Shown here piece after piece: positions 23,595 to 30,739 of a DNA stretch of 40,861 nt (position 1 is its first letter; each line of letters starts with the position of its first letter). Position numbers and translations under genes: made by a program. The notes under the pieces are model-generated. The model was not told the DNA's origin. It saw only the letters and a list, made by a program, of their open reading frames with translations, and searched no databases. Origin of the DNA: Synergistaceae bacterium (lineage in GTDB: Bacteria > Synergistota > Synergistia > Synergistales > Aminobacteriaceae); NCBI GenBank assembly GCA_031272145.1, contig JAISUL010000069.1:1-40861 (forward strand), written 5' to 3'.

Positions 23595-26471
23595 TCATAG
23601 GCCGGCGAGGCGCGAGAATATCCACCTCAGGCTCTTGACCCCGTCGGGCGGCAAAGGCCCGGCGTGAACCGGCAGCACGCCGCCCCAAAGCCCCGTGTAC
23701 GTCCCTTCGCGCTCAAACTCCGAAGTGATCGGCAGGAACAGAGAGTTAGCGTCCGGCCGGGCATTGACCGAAAGCACCACGGAATCGGCAGGCGCAGATT
23801 CGGAAAGCTCAGGGAAGTCCTCAGGCGCGCAGCCTATGAACACACGGGAGTTAGAGTGGCCGGAGTTCATGTTGAGGTTCAGGTTAAGCAATCCCTTGAT
23901 GTTGGCCCCGACGGCGTACAGCGCCTTGAGCTTGGGGTCGAACTGGCTCGTGTCCCTGCTCAAGTCGACGGCTGCGGCCAGCCTAGCCATGTCCTGTATG
24001 ACGGACGTGGTGGCGCGGTCGAGCGGGGCCAGGTCGAGCAGCTTTGTTATTCCCTTGACCGTCACGGCGGAGTCGCCGATGAACGGACGCATCGCCTCGA
24101 GCTCCTGATCCGTCAGAGACGCAGATAGGAAGAACGCAGTGTTTTCCCTGCCGCCCTTCTTGACTGCCTCCGACAGGGCTGCCATTGCCGTGCTCCAATC
24201 TATGGGCTCGCCGCCGCGCGTCGGGGTCGTGATGCGGTCGTCGCCTCCGAATATCCACTTGCCGCGCAGGCATGTCAGGCCGCGGTTCGGGCTGGCGGGG
24301 TTCTCCAAATCCGTGGTCACGCGCGCGACGCGGCCGTCGGCTTTCGATATGTTCAGGATTATCTCGCAGCCAAGGGGGCAGTGCGGGCAGGTGGTTCTCA
24401 CCTCGCGGAACTCCGTCTGGTGGGGCAGGCGCTCGATGCGCCGCTCGGTCAGAGCCCCGACCGGGCAGGCCTGAACGCATAGGCCGCAGAAGACGCAGTC
24501 CGAGCTCTCCATGTCCGTGAGGAACTGCGGCGCTATCGTGGAGTCGAAGCCGCGCCTCACGAAGTCGATGGCGTGAACCCCGATCACCTCGTCGCACACC
24601 CTGACGCACTTCCCGCAGAGCACGCACTTGTCCATGTTGCGGACGTAGCGCGCGTTCTCGTCCTCCGTCCTGTGGACGCGCGCGCCGGAGACCCAGTCGG
24701 GGCACGCCTCTAGCTCCGTCGCGTACTTCCTGAGCTTGCACTCGCGAATGTCGGGGCAGCCGCACTCCATGCAGCGCTTGGCCTCGCTGAGAACCTGCTC
24801 CAGCGTGTAGCCGCGGGCGTACTCCTTATCCGGCGCGGCGAGCCTCGCCTCCACCGAGCCCTCGGCAGGGTGAACGCGCGGTATCCTCGGCTCGTCCTCG
24901 AAGTCCTTCTCGGTCAGGGCGTCGTTCGTCACGTCGTAGACGAAGGGCTTCTTTGCTACCCCGTATTTCAGGTAATGCTCGACCGAGTCGGCGCACCAGT
25001 GTCCGTTGCCGATGGCCTCGATCGCTATCTTCGCTCCGGTCTGCTGGTCGCCGCATACGAACACCCCGGCGAGAGGCGTGGCGTAGTCGGCGTCGACGTT
25101 CATATGGCGCCCGTCGTGCAGAGTGCCGCTCGGCCCCATGAGGGACAGGTCGACGGTCTGGCCTATGGCCGAGATGACCATGTCGGCCTCGATCTCGAAC
25201 TCGGCGCCGGTAGGCACGGGGCTTCGGCGTCCGGACGCGTCGGGCTCGCCCAGCTCCATGCGCTCGCACAGGAGGCGGTTGGCCTTCCCGTCTCCGTCCA
25301 CGAGGACGGACTTCGGGGCGGCAAGGTAGACGAACTCGACGCCCTCCTCCATCGCCTCGCGTATCTCGTCCGGCTCGGCGGGCATCTCCTCCCTCGTGCG
25401 GCGGTAGACCACATACACTTTCTCGGCTCCGAGCCGGCGCGCGGAGCGGCAGGCGTCCATGGCGGTGTTGCCCCCTCCGACGACGGCGACGCGGCGGCCA
25501 ACCTTCATCGGGTTGTGGGTGTTCACCGTGTACAGGAAGTCGATCCCCCCGACTACGCCGGCGGAGTCCTCGCCCTTGACCCTCATCGGCTGGGACTTCC
25601 AGCAGCCCATCGCGAGGACGACCGCGTCGTGCCTCAGGCGGAGCTCCTCAAGCTGGACGTCTCTGCCGAGCGCGACGCCCGTCTTGAGCTCTATCCCGTG
25701 GGAGAGTATCCAAGCTGCCTCGGCGTCGATGACCTCCTGGGGCAGGCGGTAGTCAGGTATGCCGTACCTCATCATTCCGCCGGGCTTGGCCTCGCGCTCG
25801 TAGATGGTGACGGAGCACCCGGCGCGCCTGAGGAAGTAAGCGCAGGAAAGTCCCGCTGGCCCGGCGCCGACCACCCCGACGCTGAAGCCGTTCTCCTCGA
25901 TGGCCGGCAGGGCGCCGAGGTTTTGGCTCGCTATGCCCCAGTCGCCGACGAAGCGCTTTATCTCCCGTATGGAGACGGTCTCGTCGACCAGGTTGCGGCG
26001 GCATTTTTTCTGGCACGGGGCCGGGCAGACTCTGCCTATGCCGGCCGGCAGCGGGATGTTGTCGTGGAGCGCGTCCAGCGCCGCGCGGAAGTCGCCGAGG
26101 GCGGTGAGGTTCACGTACGCCTGCACCTTCCCCTGAGCGGGGCAGGCCAGAGTGCAGGGCGAGCGGCAGTCCCCCACGTGGTCGGAAAGCATAAGCTCCA
26201 GCGCGAGGCGGCGCGCGGAGGTCACCCGCGTGGTGTCGGTCCGCACGACCATGTTCGGCGCTATGTCGTTGGCGCACGCCCGCGCGAGGGCCTTCGCTCC
26301 CTCGATCTCGACCAAGCACATCGAGCAGCCCCCGTGCGTCGAAAGGTGCGGGTCGTAACAGAGCGTCGGAATGTCGACTCCGGCCTCACGGCACAGGTCG
26401 AGCAGCTTCTGGCCAGGAAAGCCGTAGACGTCCCGCCCGTCAATATTAACTTTTACGGTTCTGTTTGTCAT
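23595..26471 (-). CDS. NuoG/GltD-like iron-sulfur flavoprotein (NAD(P)H-linked subunit of a soluble electron-transfer complex)
   Basis: 958 residues, a fusion. Residues 1-80: [2Fe-2S] domain with C38, C49, C52, C66. Residues 100-165: Cys-rich GltD-type region (CRSPCTLACPA, CPAPCQKKCRR). Residues 198-500: FAD/NAD(P)H glutamate-synthase-like domain (VGAGPAGLS at 201, VGGGNTAMD at 331). Residues 616-669: two [4Fe-4S] ferredoxin motifs. Residues 695-734: molybdopterin-oxidoreductase type [4Fe-4S] motif (C695, C698, C702, C734), followed by a shortened tail without a clear pterin site. Third gene after NuoE- and NuoF-like subunits. The set resembles the Sporomusa-type bifurcating transhydrogenase (Stn); alternatively a formate dehydrogenase or hydrogenase partner. 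ATG follows AGGAGG. Confidence 0.85.
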   Translation of the reverse strand: MTNRTVKVNIDGRDVYGFPGQKLLDLCREAGVDIPTLCYDPHLSTHGGCSMCLVEIEGAKALARACANDIAPNMVVRTDTTRVTSARRLALELMLSDHVGDCRSPCTLACPAQGKVQAYVNLTALGDFRAALDALHDNIPLPAGIGRVCPAPCQKKCRRNLVDETVSIREIKRFVGDWGIASQNLGALPAIEENGFSVGVVGAGPAGLSCAYFLRRAGCSVTIYEREAKPGGMMRYGIPDYRLPQEVIDAEAAWILSHGIELKTGVALGRDVQLEELRLRHDAVVLAMGCWKSQPMRVKGEDSAGVVGGIDFLYTVNTHNPMKVGRRVAVVGGGNTAMDACRSARRLGAEKVYVVYRRTREEMPAEPDEIREAMEEGVEFVYLAAPKSVLVDGDGKANRLLCERMELGEPDASGRRSPVPTGAEFEIEADMVISAIGQTVDLSLMGPSGTLHDGRHMNVDADYATPLAGVFVCGDQQTGAKIAIEAIGNGHWCADSVEHYLKYGVAKKPFVYDVTNDALTEKDFEDEPRIPRVHPAEGSVEARLAAPDKEYARGYTLEQVLSEAKRCMECGCPDIRECKLRKYATELEACPDWVSGARVHRTEDENARYVRNMDKCVLCGKCVRVCDEVIGVHAIDFVRRGFDSTIAPQFLTDMESSDCVFCGLCVQACPVGALTERRIERLPHQTEFREVRTTCPHCPLGCEIILNISKADGRVARVTTDLENPASPNRGLTCLRGKWIFGGDDRITTPTRGGEPIDWSTAMAALSEAVKKGGRENTAFFLSASLTDQELEAMRPFIGDSAVTVKGITKLLDLAPLDRATTSVIQDMARLAAAVDLSRDTSQFDPKLKALYAVGANIKGLLNLNLNMNSGHSNSRVFIGCAPEDFPELSESAPADSVVLSVNARPDANSLFLPITSEFEREGTYTGLWGGVLPVHAGPLPPDGVKSLRWIFSRLAGL

Positions 26472-26496
26472 GTCGTCTTCCTCCTGACAGCCGGCG

Positions 26497-28308
26497 TCAT
26501 TCGACTGATATGCAGGAAACGGGGCAGTTCTTGGCGCACAGGCCGCATCGGACGCAGAGCGCGTCGTCGATGCGGTGCGGATTTTTGAGCGAGCCGCTTA
26601 TGGCCTTGACGGGGCAGTTCTTGGCGCAGCGCCCGCAGCCGACGCAGCGGCTCTCGTCTATCGAGTAGCGTATGAGCGCCGCGCAGACCTTGGCCGGACA
26701 CCTCTTCTCGCCTATATGCGCCTCGTACTCGCTGCGGAAGTACTTCACCGTGGTCAGCACGGGGTTGGGCGCCGTCTGGCCGAGTCCACAGAGCGAGCCG
26801 TCCTTCACTATTGACGCGAGGGACAGCAGCCTGTCCAGGTCGTCGCTCCGGCCTGAGCCGTTCGTGATCCGCTCCAGGGTTTCGAGCATGCGCTTCGTCC
26901 CTATGCGGCAGAACGGGCACTTGCCGCAGGACTCCTTCTGGACGAAGGCAAGGAAAAACCGCGCCACGTCCACGATGCACGTGTCCTCGTCCATGACCAC
27001 CATGCCGCCCGAGCCCATTATCGCGCCGGTCGCGTTGATGGACTCGTAGTCGACCGGCGTGTCAAGCAGGGACTCCGGCACGCAGCCGCCCGAAGGCCCG
27101 CCGAGCTGCACGGCCTTGAAGCTGCGGTCCTTCTCGATACCGCCCGCTATGCCGTATATGACCTCGCGGAGCGTCATGCCCATCGGAACCTCGGCCAGCC
27201 CGCCCTTCTTTATCTTGCCCGCGAGCGCGAAGACCTTAGTCCCCTTGCTTTTGCCGCAGCCGTATGCGCTGAAGGCTGCCGCGCCGTTCTGGATTATCCA
27301 TGGGACGTTGGCCCAGGTCTCGACGTTGTTGATGTTGGTCGGCTTGCCCCATATCCCGCTGTTCGCAGGGAACGGCGGACGCGGACGCGGCATACCCCGC
27401 TTGCCCTCGACGGAGGCGATCAGAGCAGTCTCCTCGCCGCAGACGAACGCGCCGGCCCCTTCCTTTATATACATGTCGAAGCTGAAGTCCGGGTCGCCGA
27501 ACCTCTCCTTCGCCCCCTCGCCGATGTAGCCGCGCTCCCGCGCCTGTTCGAGCGCTATGCCGAGGTGCTTTATCGCCATCGGGTACTCGGCGCGGCAGTA
27601 GATTACGCCGTGCGACGCCCCGACCGCGTATGCCCCTATCGCCATGCCCTCTATGACGCTGTGGGGGTCGCTCTCAAGAACCGACCTGTCCATGAACGCG
27701 CCAGGGTCGCCCTCGTCGGCGTTGCAGACCATGTACTTGTCCGTGCCGTTCGGGTTCGAGGCGTTGGGCTCGGCCGCCTTTGCTCCCCTTGCGAAGCCCC
27801 ACTTCATGCCGGTCGGGAAGCCTGCGCCGCCGCGTCCGCGGAGTCCGCTGTCCTTGACCTCTTTGATGACGTCCTCGCGGGACATCTCCTTGACGGCTCG
27901 CTCCAGCGCCTTGTAGCCTCCGCGGGCGATGTACTCGTCTATGCTCTTCGGGTCTATGAGGCCGCTGTTCCTGAGGACGATCCTGACCTGCTTCGAGGCC
28001 CGCTCGCTCTCGCTGCCGGTCTCGTTCGGGTCGTCGGTCAGTATCAGGCGCTCTCTGAGCGCCGCGCTCATCTCTCCTCCGTCAAGCTCCGAGGCGATCC
28101 GGCGCGCGGCCTCCACGTCGACGTGGCCGTAGACGTAGGTCTTGCCGTCCCGTATGACGCTGACCAGAGGCTCCATGTAGCAGTAGCCTAGGCAGCCCAC
28201 CTCTTTGACCCGGCCGTTCAGCAGGCGCCTGAGCTCCTCCGCCACAGGGAGGGCGCCAGCTGCTATGCCGCAGCTCGCCAGGCCGACTGTAACCAAAGTT
28301 TCGGACAT
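26497..28308 (-). CDS. NuoF/HndC-like NADH-binding flavoprotein subunit
   Basis: 603 residues. Residues 1-95 form a thioredoxin-like [2Fe-2S] domain (CGIAAGA, CLGYC). The NuoF domain has GLRGRGGAGFPTGMKW and YMVCNADEGDPGAFMDR (NADH and FMN sites), NSGIWGKPTNINNVET, and a [4Fe-4S] site ESCGKCPFCRIGTKRM plus SLCGLGQ. The C-terminus holds two [4Fe-4S] ferredoxin motifs (CVGCGRCAKNCP, CVRCGLCAKNCP). This is the NADH-dehydrogenase module of HydABC/Hnd/Stn electron-bifurcating complexes. Starts one base after the stop of the NuoE-like gene. Confidence 0.92.
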   Translation of the reverse strand: MSETLVTVGLASCGIAAGALPVAEELRRLLNGRVKEVGCLGYCYMEPLVSVIRDGKTYVYGHVDVEAARRIASELDGGEMSAALRERLILTDDPNETGSESERASKQVRIVLRNSGLIDPKSIDEYIARGGYKALERAVKEMSREDVIKEVKDSGLRGRGGAGFPTGMKWGFARGAKAAEPNASNPNGTDKYMVCNADEGDPGAFMDRSVLESDPHSVIEGMAIGAYAVGASHGVIYCRAEYPMAIKHLGIALEQARERGYIGEGAKERFGDPDFSFDMYIKEGAGAFVCGEETALIASVEGKRGMPRPRPPFPANSGIWGKPTNINNVETWANVPWIIQNGAAAFSAYGCGKSKGTKVFALAGKIKKGGLAEVPMGMTLREVIYGIAGGIEKDRSFKAVQLGGPSGGCVPESLLDTPVDYESINATGAIMGSGGMVVMDEDTCIVDVARFFLAFVQKESCGKCPFCRIGTKRMLETLERITNGSGRSDDLDRLLSLASIVKDGSLCGLGQTAPNPVLTTVKYFRSEYEAHIGEKRCPAKVCAALIRYSIDESRCVGCGRCAKNCPVKAISGSLKNPHRIDDALCVRCGLCAKNCPVSCISVE

Positions 28309-28309
28309 C

Positions 28310-28780
28310 TTAGTTCGCCTCCCTCAGCCCGTTCAGGACCTTGACGGCGGCGTCGGGTGTGAGGCGTCCGTGGACGTCGCCGTTCACCATCATCACCGGG
28401 GCTAGGCTGCAGCAGCCAAGGCAGGCCACGCACTGGAGGGTAAACAGGAGGTCTGGCGTTGTCTCCCCGTCCGAGATGCCGAGCTCGCGCTCAACGCGCT
28501 GCAGCAGGCCTGCCGAGCCCTGAACGTGGCAGGCCGTCCCCCGGCAGAGGCGGACGAGGTACTTCCCCTGAGGTTTGAAACGAAACATCGCGTAGAACGT
28601 GGCGACCCCGAAAAGCTCGGCGGGCGGAATAGAAAGCCTGCGCCCAACGTACTCCAAAGCCTCGCGGGAGACGCAGCCGACCTCGCGCTGAACGTCGGCT
28701 AGGAGAGGTATCGCCGCGCCCCTCGCGCCTCGGTACTTCTCGACGATCAAGTCGAGCCTTCCCGCACACTGCGAGTCCAT
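28310..28780 (-). CDS. NuoE/HndA-like [2Fe-2S] subunit
   Basis: 156 residues from ATG 28780 (a GTG directly before it is also possible); AAGGGGGA lies eight bases upstream. A helical N-terminal part (IPLLADVQREVGCVSREALE, LFGVATFYAMFRFKPQGKY) and a thioredoxin-like C-terminal domain with CRGTACHVQG and CVACLGCCSLAP, the cysteines of a [2Fe-2S] cluster. First gene of the complex operon. No hydrogenase H-cluster or molybdenum subunit is visible next to it. Confidence 0.92.
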   Translation of the reverse strand: MDSQCAGRLDLIVEKYRGARGAAIPLLADVQREVGCVSREALEYVGRRLSIPPAELFGVATFYAMFRFKPQGKYLVRLCRGTACHVQGSAGLLQRVERELGISDGETTPDLLFTLQCVACLGCCSLAPVMMVNGDVHGRLTPDAAVKVLNGLREAN

Positions 28781-28786
28781 CACGCA

Positions 28787-28842
28787 ATTCCCCCTTAGGA
28801 CAAAAAGTCCGCTCGTGTGGTATCATCTGTTCACTGATTATA
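28787..28842 (-). promoter_or_regulatory. Promoter and hairpin leader of the electron-transfer operon
   Basis: Minus strand GTGTATAAT with TATAAT at 28842-28837, and a small hairpin GGAC-TTTTT-GTCC (28810-28798) immediately before TAAGGGGGA. The pgi gene is divergent, and the same bases read TATACA on the plus strand, so its promoter may overlap. Confidence 0.5.
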
Positions 28843-28878
28843 CACGCGCTCTAGACTTTCGCTGAAGGAGGGGTGGCT

Positions 28879-30240
28879 GTGGGAATTTTGTCGCTTGCTT
28901 ACGGGGCAGCGTTCACGGACGACGTGACGTTTGCCGGACTGGAGGGGCTTGCCCCGGCGCTCAAGGAGGGGGACGCGTGGCTCCGTGCCGGGGCCGCCGA
29001 GGGTAAAGAAGGGTTCGGCTGGATGAACCTTCCCAGAAGGGGGACGGACGACGTCCAGGCCCTGGCTCGGTGGCTCGCCACGCGCGAGTCGATCGTTCAG
29101 GTCGGCATAGGAGGGTCGGCCCTGGGCAACCTGATGCTGCACGGAGCCCTGCTGCCTCCGTACTGGAACGAGATCCCCAAGGCCAAGCGCGGCGGCCCTC
29201 GCTTCTTCATGGCCGACAACGTCGACCCGGCCGACGGCAGAGCCGTGTGGGACCTCATCGACCCGGAGAACACGGCCGTCGTCGTGGTCAGCAAGTCGGG
29301 CAGCACGGCGGAGACGGCGGCGAACTTCCTCTTCTTCTGGGAGAAGCTCCGCGACGCCCTGGGCAGCGCCGGCGCGCGCGAGAGGGTGGTCGTCGTCACG
29401 GACAAGGAGAAGGGGATACTGCGCCCCTTCGTGGAGGAGACCGGCTGCAAGAGCCTGGTGCTCCCGGCGGACGTGGGCGGCCGCTTCTCGGTTCTGTCCT
29501 GCGTCGGGCTGCTCTCGGCATGGGCTCTCGGCATAGACTGCGGCGCCCTGCTGGCCGGCGCCGCTGAGATGGACGACAGGATCGCCGGGGCCGGGTCGCT
29601 GCTCGACAACGCCGCATGGGTCATGGCAGGGCTAAACTTCCTTCATATTAATAAGCGTAACGTGACCGTCCTGATGTCCTACGCGGACGCGCTGGAGCGC
29701 TTCGGCGAGTGGTTCGCGCAGCTTTGGGGCGAGTCCCTCGGCAAGGACGGCAAGGGGTCGACCCCGGTCCGCGCCCTCGGCACCATCGACCAGCACTCGC
29801 AGATTCAGCTCTACACGTCCGGCCCCGACGACAAGCTCTACACGATCCTGACGGTCGAGGGGAAGAAGGACATAGTGCTCCCCGCGGCTCAGGAAAAGTC
29901 GTTCGAGAAGCTGGCGTACCTGCACGGAAAGTCGATGAACGGCCTGCGCAACTTCGAGGCCGAGGCGACCGCCGCCGCGCTGAGCAAGGCCGGACGCCCT
30001 GTGATGTCGATGTCGCTCGGCGCCCTTGACGCGAGGCACCTGGGCGGGCTGATACAGTTCTTCGAGTACGTGACGGCCCTGACCGGCTTCCTTCTGAAGG
30101 TGAACCCCTTCGACCAGCCCGGCGTCGAGCGCGGGAAGGACTACACCTACGGCCTGATGGGACGCGACGGTTTCGCCGAGCAGGCGCGCGAGGTGGAGGC
30201 CCTGTCCGCCAAGATCGGGGAGAGAAGCGTGGCGGCATGA
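28879..30240 (+). CDS. pgi: Glucose-6-phosphate isomerase
   Basis: 453 residues. The second of two close GTG codons is taken (28879) because AAGGAGG lies seven bases before it; the first GTG (28873) would be too close. Family features: VGIGGSALGN, VVVSKSGSTAETAANFLFFW, GGRFSVLSCVGLL, and the C-terminal sugar-binding region NPFDQPGVERGKDY. Interconverts glucose-6-phosphate and fructose-6-phosphate. Divergent from the NuoEF-like operon. Confidence 0.96.
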   Translation: MGILSLAYGAAFTDDVTFAGLEGLAPALKEGDAWLRAGAAEGKEGFGWMNLPRRGTDDVQALARWLATRESIVQVGIGGSALGNLMLHGALLPPYWNEIPKAKRGGPRFFMADNVDPADGRAVWDLIDPENTAVVVVSKSGSTAETAANFLFFWEKLRDALGSAGARERVVVVTDKEKGILRPFVEETGCKSLVLPADVGGRFSVLSCVGLLSAWALGIDCGALLAGAAEMDDRIAGAGSLLDNAAWVMAGLNFLHINKRNVTVLMSYADALERFGEWFAQLWGESLGKDGKGSTPVRALGTIDQHSQIQLYTSGPDDKLYTILTVEGKKDIVLPAAQEKSFEKLAYLHGKSMNGLRNFEAEATAAALSKAGRPVMSMSLGALDARHLGGLIQFFEYVTALTGFLLKVNPFDQPGVERGKDYTYGLMGRDGFAEQAREVEALSAKIGERSVAA

Positions 30241-30328
30241 CGAACGCGGTCAGCGCGCCTCCGAAAAGCCCGCAGCACCAAATTAGGAGGAGAGTACCAT
30301 AAACGCCGAAACCACCGAGACCGGAAGC

Positions 30329-30739
30329 ATGGCAAAGGGAAGCAGCGCCTTCACCCCAGCCTACGATTTTATGTCAAAGGAGCGGTACGTCGATTCGTCG
30401 TCCTTCAAGACCGAGTTCGACCGCGTGCTCGACGAGATAGCGAGCATCAGCGATGACCTGCTCGCTTGGGAGATACTGAAGCTGACCAAGCTCCACTTTG
30501 GAGACAGGGACGAGGACAAAGCGCGCAAGATGGAGGCGTTCTTGGGCGCCTTCATAATCAAAGCGGCCTCGGCACTCTTTGACAGAGGACAGAGCGAGGC
30601 AGCCTACCGCCGTTTGGATGAGGCCAGGGCCGTCCTAGACGCCAAGGGCAAGCTCACGGACGAAGCCGACTCCATACGCATGAAACTTGAAGAGACGCGG
30701 ATAGATGTCTCAGACCTCCTCGGATTATTCAACAGCTGA
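30329..30739 (+). CDS. Hypothetical helical protein (136 residues)
   Basis: I do not recognise it. It is acidic and mostly helical (FDRVLDEIASISDDLLAWEI, RKMEAFLGAFIIKAASALFD, then RLDEARAVLDAKGKL), with no membrane segment. The ATG at 30329 has no ribosome-binding site. A perfect AGGAGG lies at 30285-30290, eight bases before an in-frame ATA (30299), which may be the true start and would add ten residues. It overlaps the zinc-hook gene by 35 bases, so the two are co-translated and may interact. Confidence 0.65.
   Translation: MAKGSSAFTPAYDFMSKERYVDSSSFKTEFDRVLDEIASISDDLLAWEILKLTKLHFGDRDEDKARKMEAFLGAFIIKAASALFDRGQSEAAYRRLDEARAVLDAKGKLTDEADSIRMKLEETRIDVSDLLGLFNS

Noticed and set aside
24870-26588. 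Long plus-strand open frame of 572 codons
   Set aside because: It is antisense to the 958-residue flavoprotein gene, whose motifs and ribosome-binding site are clear; the high GC content keeps the opposite strand open.
23595-28783. NADP-reducing [FeFe] hydrogenase (Hnd)
   Set aside because: The NuoE- and NuoF-like subunits fit, but no H-cluster motifs are present; the third subunit is GltD/NuoG-like.
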